DNA of 64,000 nt from Bidens hawaiensis (taxonomy: Eukaryota; Streptophyta; Magnoliopsida; Asterales; Asteraceae). The position numbers and the translations under genes were made by a program. Below are positions 32,293 to 42,879 of this stretch, piece by piece. The notes under the pieces are model-generated. The model was not told where the DNA came from and did not search any database. It saw nothing but the letters and a program-made list of their open reading frames with translations. Location of the stretch: NCBI GenBank assembly GCA_021521415.1, contig JAIQDT010003867.1:124001-188000 (forward strand). Direction: 5' to 3'. Numbering within the stretch: the stretch's first letter is position 1; every line of letters starts with the position of its first letter.

Positions 32293-35097
32293 ATGGCTGC
32301 TGTTGGAGGTGCAGGAGGTGCAGGTGATGACGGTGATGATCACAGACAATTCTTCCCAGCTCATAACCAGTTCATAACACTTGACCCAGATGCAAAGGGC
32401 GTGGAGGACTATAGGGAGATAATTACTTTTCTCCTGCGCTCACGGATATATCACGCAATAACAACTACCCTGCCTATTTCCCTACCGAATATTGAAGACT
32501 TTTGGGAGACGGTAGAGTACGATTGCCGGGTTGAGCCCCCGGTTATGCGAGCCACCGTAAACGGTCAAGTTGTTCAGTTTTCTTCTGAACACATACGGGT
32601 GGCGTTGCAGTTTGGTGAAGAGACGAGGGATGACCCAACGGAGTTTGTTGCGCCATTCCGTGATGGGGCGTTCCTCAGGATGGGGTATTCTGGTCTCTTA
32701 GGGGACACTCAACGGAGGAAGGGATTCCTTTTAGATCAGTGGCGCTTCCTTATGCACGTCATGATCGTATGTATGTCAGGACGGAAGGCAGGCACTGATG
32801 GTATGGGTGCGACAATGCAGTCTGCTATGACTGCGTTGACTTATAATAAAAGATATTCTTTCAGCCAGATGATCTTTTACGAGATCGATAGGCAACGAAG
32901 GGCTGTGGCGCGGGAGCGGTTTACAATGTATCCTCGATTCCTACAGATGATTTTCAATCATGTGGCTCCGACGCTGCCTCAACGACGCCCTATTCGTTAC
33001 GTGGAAAGTGTGACAAAACGTATCTTTGCACAGTGTCGCACTTCCAGCGCATGAAGCAAGCCTGAGCTGCGTCCCAGGCATACTCCGCTCTTTGGGTATC
33101 TTATAAACCCGGAGTATGTGCCTACGGCAGGGGACGAGTTCAGAGACCCAAGACCACAACAGGCGGCAGCATCCCAGGCTGTATCAGCTGCGCTTGTTGT
33201 ATCTGCTGCTGTGTCAGCTGCTGAGATTGACCTTGATGCCATGTTGGGAGGCCAAGGAATGTTTGATATTGACCGAGTTGATCCACAAGAGAATATTCAA
33301 GTCTCGGGTCCACAAGCTGATTTTGATGATGTGATGGAAGAGGCTAGAAGGATGATGGTAACTCATGAGAGAACGGTTGGGAAACAAAAGAGAACTGCTG
33401 ATGACGACGACGAGGAAGATGATGAAGAAGAAGTTGTGCAGCTGGTGAGAAAGCGTTCACGAAGGGAAAGGACAGGTATGGGTGTAGAAGCCGGAGAGAC
33501 TTCACGGTTGGTACGTTTTGCTCCACCTGCCCTATCTGGTATGTCCTTTGTTCCTACCTCTGTGCAGGTATCGAGTACAAGCGCTACGGTTGTTCCCGTA
33601 GTGGCTACATCGTCGGCTGACATTCCATCGATCACGGCCGTCCAGACGTCGGCTCCAGCAATTGTGTCTCTACCACCTCAAACGATTACTCCATCGGTGG
33701 TAGTAGCACGATTTGTCGAGTCTACGGTCACCACTACTGCAGGGTTATCGGGTACGGTACCACCTACGGTCACGCCCACTTCAGACTCGGAACGAATAGC
33801 TTCACTAGAGCAGATTGTAGCTGAGCAGTCCAAGACTATTCAAAGCCTAGTGGAAGCAAATCAACTGCAGGCATCCCTCCTGGCTGAGCACGGGAAAGTT
33901 ATAGATGCCTTGAAGGTGTTCTTGGCATCTCAGGGGGAGATGAGCTGTAGAGGAGATGAGCTGAGGACCAAAAGAAGAGAAGACCGAGACGATGATCCCA
34001 ATGCATCGAAAGATGCAGGTGGTGAGTTGCCAAGAACTACTATAGCTCTTGGGGCTTCCACAGCTGAGGGGGAGTCTGCATCTGGTGATGATGTGGTTGC
34101 TGTTGGTGATGATGTGGATGTGGTTGAAGATGTTGAGAGTGTTGATGATATGATTGATGCGCTGAAAGAGATAGACGATATGTTAGAGGATGATGAGTTG
34201 ATAAATGAAGATGATGTTCTGCCAATCGATGAGATTGAAAAGATTGGTGCAGAAATTGTGGTTGAGAATGTGATAGAAGAAGGAGAGATTGTTGAAGAAA
34301 ATGTAGAGCATGAGATCCCTGTGGTTGAACAGTCGACTATATGTGAAGATGCTGCGATTGACAACACTGAGTGGGAAGATCAGCCAAACTGGAAGGAAGG
34401 CTGCGCTCAGTGGTTTGTAAAGACGAAGAAGCCAGTAGTACCGACGATGTTCAAAAAGTCGTATAATATAAAGGGATATGCAGAATCAAAGAAGGGAATC
34501 ATATGCTGGTTGTACGATGAAGAGTTGAAACTATTTGTGATCAAACGTTACGACGGCATTCAGTACTTCAAGAAGATGTTAAGATCCCTGAATACCTTAC
34601 CGGAGTGTGAGGTGAAAGACTTAGCAAGACTGAGGCTGATAAACAGAAGCGATGATAACATGGCGAGAGTAAATGGGAAAATTGTTTGGAAGGAGGCCAT
34701 TAAAGATAAAAAGTTTGAACTTCTGAAGCCTCAGAAAGGGAAGTTAGTAGAAGACAAAGATAGAGGGATGAGGGCAGACGGCAAACCATGGATGGTTATG
34801 AAGTATAAACCAGTCCATCATTTAAAAGAAGTGCCGATGAAGGTGATGCCCAAGAACGTCTTGAAAGACTTGAAGTGGTGGTACGTGGATTGTGAAACTG
34901 CTGAAGCGGTCATGGAGGATGAAGATGAGCAAGAGATCATGAGAGTGTATGATCCTATGCACTTAGTCAATCTGTCTCAAGCTGACTTGCAGGTACTACA
35001 TGCTAAGAAGATTTTCTACATTCCTGCTTGGAAAGAGGAAGCTAAGAAGTACCAAAAGTTGGTTTCTGTATGTGTTAGACAGGGAGTGCATGCTTGA
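32293..35097 (+). pseudogene. Element C ORF3 (Sirevirus env-like position), one internal stop
   Basis: 935 codons including the stop, from ATG 32293 to TGA 35095-35097, with one in-frame TGA at codon 254 (33052-33054), one base from CGA. The N-terminus is Gly/Asp-rich. Residues about 25-250 form a folded-looking domain with LLRSRIYHAI, FLMHVMIV and MYPRFLQMIF segments. A basic RKRSRRER cluster near residue 390 could be a nuclear signal. A Ser/Thr/Val-rich stretch (about 405-495) precedes a coiled coil (about 500-545), a strongly acidic region (about 598-680) and a Trp/Lys-rich C-terminal part. I see no signal peptide or clear membrane span, so a true envelope role is doubtful. Function unknown. 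Confidence 0.8.
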
Positions 35098-35166
35098 AGA
35101 GATGAAGAGAGAAGACGAGAGATTACAAGACACAAGCTTTGAAGATCAAGATATGAAGCTACTGCC

Positions 35167-35175
35167 AAGGGGGAG
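35167..35175 (+). promoter_or_regulatory. Element C polypurine tract
   Basis: AAGGGGGAG, two bases before the 3' LTR start TGTTGG. This is the typical plus-strand primer of plant Copia elements. Confidence 0.85.
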
Positions 35176-35177
35176 TC

Positions 35178-35638
35178 TGTTGGTACATAAATGTCAGTAG
35201 TTCATAGTCTAGCGTTTGTAATCGAGTCTGTAATGTAATTATGTTTAAGTTTATGTTTATGTATGTAAGCGAAGTTGTCAACAAGTTCGCTTAGGCGAAC
35301 TTGTTGAACAAGCGAAGTTGTCGACAAGTTCGCTTAGGCGAACTTGTTCAACGAGCGAAGTTACTGACAACTTCGCCTGAGGCGAAGTTGTCGTGTATTT
35401 ATATAGCCTACGGGTTTACGGTTTAGAGTTAGTGTTTTGGTTAATCACGTGTGTTTCAGCAAGTCGATAGACGAGAGATAGAGTCTGTAATAGACGTGTT
35501 TCAAGTTATAATATATAACGTGTTCGTTTGTATCGCGTGTGTTTGTTTTACGTATTCTACGCTCGTAACTACCTACGCAGGGATTCCGCACCTGCGTAGA
35601 TAGCGATATCCCGTGTAAGATCCGTCCGGGAACCTACA
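35178..35638 (+). repeat. Element C 3' LTR (461 bp)
   Basis: Identical to the 5' LTR in all lines compared. Inverted repeats lie at 35269-35290, 35312-35333 and 35355-35376. It is followed by the target duplication TTGTG at 35639-35643. Confidence 0.95.
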
Positions 35639-35643
35639 TTGTG

Positions 35644-35819
35644 TCATGTTCTATGGGTTTAGAAAGAGAGAATAAAGGGTAATGTTTTTTTATCTGTCAT
35701 GTAGGTTACCTTTTACATTTCAATAGTTTCTTATTGTTTTATTAAAATATTTAATGAACTTGGTTATGTTGTTTAATATGTGTTAGGAATATGGATGGAT
35801 TAAGGATGGGATGATATAT
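35644..35819. other. Old flank between element C and the solo LTR
   Basis: AT-rich remnant of the DNA into which element C (left) and a Gypsy element (right) inserted. No gene seen. Positions 35815-35819 (TATAT) are the left target duplication of the solo LTR. Confidence 0.6.
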
Positions 35820-38046
35820 TGTAACATCCCAAAAATTCTTGAATAATATTTAATATCATGTTTACGTCGGATGAATTATTTGGGTTAGTGGAATAATAAT
35901 AATAATAATAATATAATAATAATAATAATAATAATGATTAAGGGGTAGAGGGCTTGATTAATAGAATTAATGATGGACCAAAAAGGAAAGATGGGCCTTG
36001 GGTCCATGGGCTTAAGGGAGTATAAATACCCCTTAACCCTAATCCTTTCCATTTTATCCATCTCTAAACCATAGCCTACAACATCAAAAACACACACCAA
36101 CATTAACCTTTAACCCGAGCCTAGATCCGAAGCTGAAAACCCATGCTTGTTCGTGCTAGAACGTTGTGACGAACCGAACTTACATCAAAGACCGGCTTGT
36201 GTTCGTGAACCGACTCATTTAAGGTATGTTTATAATGAAACTTGTTCATTTAGGTTCGGATTCATTTAGGTGATCTTAGATCTGAATACATATGGTAAAA
36301 ACGAAACCTACACAACAAATCTTACTGAAATTGGTTAATGTTTAATGGGTTAATCGGTTGATAAACGAGCCGTATGAGTATGTATGAATCGAACCTTGTA
36401 AAACGTAATAATTGGATGATTTGTAGATTGGGGTTTTTGGCGCTGAGAATACAAGTTCAATGGTACCAAATTTGTGATGTTTCGTTAAGAATCGAAGGTT
36501 TAATTACAGATCTATGAGGGTTGATTGCGTCTGTTCTTATCAATTCGTTATGATGGACGGATCAAGATGACGAATCAAGTAATTCGTTACTCGTCCAGTT
36601 CGTTATGTCAAGGTAACGAATTAGCTCACTAAGTTCGTTACGTTAAGATAACGAATCAACTGATTCGTTACTTGCCCAATTCGCTATGTTTAGATGACAA
36701 ACCAGATAACGAATTAAGCTAACGAATCAGAACAACGAAGTGGATAACGAATTAAACTAAGATCTGATAACGAATTAGACTGTGATCTGATAACGAATTA
36801 GGCTTAATTAGTTATAGCAAATGAGATGACGAATTAGATAACAATTTAACATTCTAATGGAAAATGTGTTAAGACAGTTAATGGAAATAAAGTTTTTCCA
36901 AGATGACCTGGCAGCTCGACCCCAGCAATGGGCTCTACCCCTTGGACCCTTCTAGGGGCCAACCGCCCCTAGAACACCGCTGCCAGAGGCCCTGCCCCCG
37001 GACCCCGTTCGTTGAGGGTTATAACTAGACTAGAAGCAAAATATGAGCAGTGATAGTTAATTGATACATGTAATTAATATACAGTTAGCCGTGCACATCT
37101 AAAGAGAAGGACAACCATTAACGGTGGACGTAACCGCAATCTAATGAGTTTCTAGCCCCATTTTCTTGTTATGTTTTTGGGGCTGTGTGCATACTCGATG
37201 TGAAGTGTGAATACACTTACCTTAAGTGGTAAGTGTATGTTATAGGTGATATACCAGTCATTTAATAATGCTTTTCGGTGCGTGAATGATTTTCAGATAT
37301 TGCACGTACCGTCAAGGAGAGCGATCACGAAGTGATTATTAATGTGTGTAAATTCTATGATGTGACTTGCTTACTATATAAATAATGAACTGATAGGAAG
37401 TGTGTTTTAGACAAGTAGAAGTAGAGTGCGATAGAAGTGGAGAGGGGTCTAGTAAGGGTGTTAGGAGGATGACGATTGTACGTGGTAGGGTAAGCCTATA
37501 CATGCCTTCGTTATTAAAGTGGCATAACGTGAGTGCGTGGGAGGATAAGCCTCTACGTGCATTCGTTAATAAGTGACATAACGTGAGTGCGTGGGAGGAC
37601 AAGCCTCTATGTGCCTTCGTAATAAGTGGCTAAGGCGTTAGGGGGTAGTTAAGTGGATAAGTGGTAAGGTGAGCGGGATAGATAGACGGCTATGTGTCTT
37701 TGGACACGTATATAAAATTTCATGTAATGGTTGTATGGTATGTTGCTTGATTAACTAGAACTCACTCAGCGTAGCTGATGTTTAGTATGCACGCAGGTGA
37801 GCATACTAAGGAGCTAGCATGAGAATGGCACATGGCATGGATTGAACGGCTGGCATCTGAAAATAGAAGAAATGATGTTTTAAATATAATGTCTTATGTT
37901 ATAGTTTTGAAGAAAAGATTAAATGATTTGTAACGAATGATTGAAGTTAACGTTTCCGCAAAAAGTTTTAATAAACTCTGATTTGTAGAACTGTGTTTAT
38001 GAGTAAATCCGACGTTAAAGTGAGGCATCGGGAATGGAGCCTTAGA
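35820..38046 (+). repeat. Solo LTR of the chromovirus Gypsy family
   Basis: Starts TGTAACATCCC and ends CCTTAGA where the family end is CCTTACA. It is flanked on both sides by TATAT (35815-35819 and 38047-38051), so internal sequence and the second LTR were removed by LTR-LTR recombination. TATA box near 36021, as in the LTRs at 5493 and 49254. Internal features: a TAA/ATT microsatellite (35891-35936), an array of TTCGTTA/TAACGAA (36530-36850), a GC-rich segment (36903-37015) and three units of a 54-55-bp tandem repeat (37492-37630). It is diverged from the block A and B LTRs and represents a subfamily. Confidence 0.85.
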
Positions 38047-38051
38047 TATAT

Positions 38052-39010
38052 CCGTTTCTAGATCGTTTCGAAAGGTGTGCATATATATATATATAATATT
38101 TAAGCATATACTATTACACAATTGGGCCTATGGGTTGTGTTATAAATGAGATGTTTAAGACTGTTAAATTAACTAATTATACTTGTTTAGTTTTCTGGGA
38201 CAAGCCAGATAATTTTCGTAAGGAAATACATGACGCGTACCGAGCAGGAAACGTGTATTTAAACTCAGCCTCTATGGACACGCTAGGAGGGATGCATTAC
38301 AACACATGTGATGCAACGGTAAAACGATAAGGGAGATCGAATCATGTTGATTCTAAGAATACCCGTGATGAATTTCCCTATACTCCCAAATCCCACCAAA
38401 AGGTCAAGGAAAATGAAGAGAAAAAATCTTTATTGATAAATTCAAGTCTGGCTTTTCAGATTACATTAGCAACATATAAATAAACTTTCAAATATGAAAT
38501 GGGCCGAAAAAGGCCATGGGCCAAACACAAACCCAAAAATAAAAATGTAAATACTGACGAAAAACATAAAAAGACCCATAAATTTATTTAGGGGGCGTTT
38601 TTGGGCTTCGGATAGTGAACAACCCGCCGTAGGCATTTGCCACATCGTGATCCTCGTCTCTAGCTTCAATTTAACTGGTCGTGGGCTTGAAATGGAGCTT
38701 CGTAGGCCAAGTTATGCCCGTTTTCGTGGGCCACCTTAGGAAGCACGATCATGGGCCTCCAAATATAACATGACACACTCTTTAATACTTGGGCCTCCAT
38801 CAACATGTAAATAGTGTTTCTGATCAGATTTCAGAATCTAGTCACCGTGGTCAGGCAAGTTGTTCATGTAATCTTGTTTAAGCATTCATTTTCTTAATAT
38901 ATGTTTATGCTCTTATTTACTAACTTGTTGATTTGGATTTTGTTATTTTAGTTAAAGAAGTAGCAAACATGGAGGTAAATCATGAATAAGCTGCGGTTGG
39001 GAACATCGAA
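38052..39010. other. Gene-free stretch, unassigned
   Basis: No retroelement protein recognised. A 66-codon open frame (38130-38330) and a 67-codon minus-strand frame (38466-38669) resemble nothing I know. 38440-38780 is rich in GGGCC-type words and has AT-rich neighbours; it could be LTR or gene-end debris. Confidence 0.3.
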
Positions 39011-39306
39011 AGTGGGAACTTTGGGAATCAAGTATTCACATTCCGGTAGTTCACAAAGAACCAGGCAGTCGTGGTTAACCGAAAACCCTTTGATGGATGC
39101 TTAGAGTGTTGGCCGACATGGATGTTGTTTGGTGAGCTCTAGTGGTGGGAACATGGGGAGTGGGAACTTTGGGAATCATGTATTCCCATTCTGGAAGTTC
39201 ACAAAAAACCAGGCAGTCGTGGTTAACCGAAAACCCTTTGATGGATGCTTAGAATTTTGGCCGGCAGGCGTGTCTTTTGGTGAGCTCTAGTGGTGCTGGT
39301 GGCGGT
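39011..39306 (+). repeat. 148-bp tandem duplication with coding-like sequence
   Basis: Two copies with the landmark AGTGGGAACTTTGGGAAT at 39011 and 39159. One frame stays open through most of both copies, with a conserved KNQAVVVNRKPFDGC-like peptide; the first copy has a stop from TGG to TAG, and both end in a stop after GEL. I do not recognise the peptide. It could be a captured exon fragment. Confidence 0.45.
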
Positions 39307-39829
39307 ACACACAAAGTTCACTCAGAAATCAAGTTGTCAAGGTATGGATGCAGAACAAGAAGTCTTTTGTGGGATGGGGCTTAATTGATAGGTTTATACT
39401 TGTTCGGTAATTGTAATCATTCAGTTCCAAACGGCAATATAGCATTGTTCTTTTTTTTTGTCAAACTTAAAAATAGGGTCTAAAAAGGATTATTAGTCAA
39501 CCTTAATGTGAGAACCCGAGACTTGACGTTCGATTAACTTAGAATAGCCATAAGACAACCACATTGATGTTCTGTTAGTCAAGCTTAGTTTGACCCAATA
39601 GGTTAATGTAACAGACTCGACCCACATTCTAGAATGCACAAGCTAGGCTTGGCCCTTGTCTAGAAAAATCATCGATGTAGGCCCGACCCACATATGTTTA
39701 TAACATCCTATGGGCTGGGCCCCATATCTTAACACAAGAACCCAATACTCGTTAACTTTAAGAATATTACTTCCGTATACCACCAAATAAAACACATATT
39801 ATTATAAATGAGCCATCATTTCGGATATT
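39307..39829. other. Gene-free AT-rich stretch
   Basis: No coding region, repeat pair or motif array seen, apart from scattered GACCCA/GGGCC words. Confidence 0.4.
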
Positions 39830-40240
39830 TTTTTTATTTGTATTCGTTTTTGTTTACCCGACTCAGGAATGAAATTCAGACCTTTGAGATTGTTTAAAAT
39901 TTTCATTTATTAGTATTTAACTTGGTTTAACCCATTTATATCCTCATAACTTTCAAACTCGTCAAACAACTATTAGAAACTCTTAAAATCGTTTAAAATG
40001 GCTAAAGAATACATATTCAGAAAGTAAGGGACCAAATCCGACACAATGGAAAGTCTAGCCGACAACACCCATCGTGCTACGCGATGGTGTTGCCCAATCT
40101 CCATCATGAAACGCGGTCCCTTTCATATCTGCATAATTTGATTTTGTTTGTTTATTTATTTTGGATCCTCTAAATTTGTCTTAAACCGACTCTAATCTCG
40201 AAAATTAAGTCCCAAGTCATGTCATCTGATATATGCACTT
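39830..40240. repeat. Dispersed repeat, second copy of 22485-22890
   Basis: About 410 bp matching the DNA left of element C in the same orientation, with scattered substitutions, including the alternating CATCGTG/GCGATGG strings and the shared end at GTCATCTGATAT. Confidence 0.65.
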
Positions 40241-40289
40241 ATATCCGAAAATTAAGTGCCTATAATTAATATATATATATATGTATGTA

Positions 40290-41173
40290 TATATATATAT
40301 AGGGTTAGTATCATTTTGGAACTCATGATTTTATTAATAACTCTTAGAACTCCTCTTTGACCAATCAGATTGTCTTTATTTATTTACATATTTTCCTTTT
40401 AATATATAAGGGTAGTATGGTCTTTTCCATCAATAAATTTGCAATCTAATGTCCAGATATATCACATTCTAAGATTCTTTTCAATATTAGTTCCTAGTTT
40501 TACTCAAAACTAATTGCAATTCTTTAAATGGATTTAGTCAAACTAATCAATTCTGTCATTTTCTTCTTATTGATTTCCTTGCTAGATTTGGTTTTATTTC
40601 GTTATGCCTATGAATATTTGTCATGTTTTAGGAATTATCTGTGATCGGAACTGACTAAAAACTTGGCTCTTTAGTTTCTTTTTTCATATATGTAAATTAT
40701 CTAATTTTGTTCTTTTATGACGTAGATTTGCATGAACGTTAAAACAAAAATTCAACATCACCATTATAATTAATTGTTAAAAATCTAGACTTAAAACAAT
40801 TTGAATTATTAAAATTCCATAATCAATTATAACATCATTCATAGTAATACGAAAAATGCTATTACTCTTTTTCAATTTTCATGCAATTTTTTTTTAATAG
40901 TGAACACACTACTAAGTAGGCCAAAGACTAAAGAGGTCATCGACTCTTGTACTTATATATTCTACGTTTGTTGTGTTGAAAAAATTTATAGAATCTTTTA
41001 ATAAGTATTTTGTTTCTGTAGCTTACACACGTGTAAATCAACGATTTTCATATATGTAAACTACTTATTTACATATATGTAAAACATATTATTTACATAT
41101 ATGTAAAACATATTATAAGCATACGTGACATATTTACATATACGTAAATATAAATTTATATGTGTATTACATG
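40290..41173. mobile_element. AT-rich stretch, possibly a Helitron-like non-autonomous element
   Basis: After a TA repeat the sequence reads TATAGGGTTAGTATC then GGAACTC and CTTAGAACTCC, words that resemble the start of a widespread plant non-autonomous family with GAGAACC strings. At 41045-41160 there are several palindromic TTTACATATATGTAAA units. No ends with certainty; no coding region. Confidence 0.25.
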
Positions 41174-41549
41174 CACTACGTGAAAATTAACCTTCGGTCA
41201 CATGAAAAAGTGTGGCCGTAGGCCTTTAGCCACACACATCTGGTTCAGGTCATGTGTGACCAAAGATCGCGACACCGTGGGTATGATATGGTCACACACA
41301 GTTATTAGTGGCTTTATGTGGTTATAAGTGACTAAAGGGTACAAGCATTAGTTGCTGGCCATCAAGAATCCTCTCCAATAAGTGTGGCTACACGGTAGAA
41401 AATGGCCACATGACTATTTACTATGAGTGACCATTGCATGTATAGAGCCACATGAATTCATGTTTCTACCACATGAATTTTATAATAAGGTGGCTAATAG
41501 GGTTGTGTTAAGCTTGCATTGTGACCTATACCGTCTGGATATAGCAAAG

Positions 41550-42560
41550 AAATGACCACTTAAATTTAATAATAGAGTGGCTAATTATATCATATAGACA
41601 CGGGATATTACATTAAAAGTGGCTAAAAATGTTTACTTGCCACTCAAACACTCCTTTATAGATTATAGTGTGGCTATTATCTTACCATTTGTCACACATA
41701 ATGCTTTTCGTAATTTAAAGTGTGTTTGTTATCAAACTTTTCGTCACACATAGTGAGGTATTGTGTGGTTAATCATATCATATAGACACCGGAGGTTATT
41801 GTCAATGTGGCTAAAAATGTGAACTTGATAGTCAAAAACTCTTTTGTAGTTTGCGGTGTGGCCATTGTCTTACCATTTGTCACACATAATGCTAATCGTA
41901 ATTTAAAGTGTGGCTATTGTCAAACTTTTCATCACACATAGTGAGGTACGGTGTGGCTAATCATATGATATAGACACTGGAGGTTATTTTCAATGTGGCT
42001 AAAAATGTGAAGTTGACACTCAAAAACTCTTTTGTAGTTTGTGGTGTGGCAATTGTCTTACCGTTTGTCACACATAATCTATTCCTAATTTAAAGGGTGG
42101 CTATTGTCAAACTTTTCGTCAAACATAGTGAGGTACTGTGTGGCTAATCATATCATATAGACACCGGAGGTTATTGTCAATGTGGCTAAAAATGTGAATT
42201 TGCTAGTCAAAAACTCTTTTGTAGTTTCTGGTGTGGCCGTTGTCTTACCGTTTGTCACACTTAATGCTTTCTCTAATTTAAAGTGTGGCTATTGTCAAAC
42301 TTTTCGTCACACATAGTGATGTATTGTGTGGCCAAACATATCATATAAACACTGGAGATTATTGTCAATGTGGCTAAAAATGTGAAGTTGTTGCTCAAAC
42401 ACTCTTTTGTAGTTTGTGGTATGGCCATTATCTTACCATTTGTCACACATAATGCTTTTGTAATATAAAGTGTGGCTATTATCATACTTTTCATCACACA
42501 TAGTGATTTTTCCAATGACGTTTGATCTCGTTCCGCCACACAAACAAAAACCAACTGATG
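41550..42560. repeat. 188-bp subterminal tandem repeats of the CACTA element
   Basis: The landmark CTAAAAATGT recurs at 41623, 41811, 41999, 42186 and 42374, a steady 187-188-bp period. Each unit contains several GTGTGGCTA and GTCACACATA words in alternating orientation. In En/Spm elements subterminal repeats bind the TNPA protein; that role is assumed here. Confidence 0.8.
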
Positions 42561-42879
42561 AAAGTGTGGCTAATGTTTTTGTACCATTTCGTCACACAAA
42601 AATGTTTTTGTTGTGGATAATGGTCATTTATAGACTCTAATTTATGTAATATCAGGTGTGGCTATTGTCTTACTTTTGGCCACACCTATTTAATGTGTTC
42701 TATGTTGCCAAATTTTGTGTAATTAGGCAATATATAATTATTTTTATTTTTTGTGCAGTAATATAAAACAGCTATAAGCAAGCATGACAAAACAAAATTA
42801 GAAACAAATTATATTAACATTAATATTCACTTAAGCAAAATATCTTACAAAATACAAAAATAACGACTACCTATATACT

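Larger units (their letters stand above)
23223..35638 (+). mobile_element. Element C: full-length Sirevirus-like Copia with ORF3
   Basis: 12,416 bp with LTRs at 23223-23683 and 35178-35638 that I find identical base for base. Target duplication TTGTG lies at 23218-23222 and 35639-35643. Order inside: leader, gag, pol (protease, integrase, RT, RNase H: the Copia order), 2.1-kb spacer, ORF3, polypurine tract. A long extra ORF between pol and the 3' LTR is typical of Sireviruses such as SIRE1, where it is called env-like. Coding lesions are three stops in gag, a frameshift in integrase and one stop in ORF3. The expected primer site is reduced to TTGG followed by CTCG. Confidence 0.95.

Noticed and set aside
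33363..33635. Ser-rich minus-strand ORFs opposite ORF3 (also 33930-34367)
   Set aside because: They mirror the acidic and Thr/Ser-rich codons of ORF3 on the other strand.
32293..35097. ORF3 as a true viral-type envelope protein
   Set aside because: No signal peptide, membrane span or fusion-type features visible; only its position suggests env.
41174..42560. CRISPR-like regular spacing of repeats
   Set aside because: The 188-bp period, lack of short identical repeats and CACTA ends show subterminal transposon repeats; CRISPR arrays are not expected in plants.
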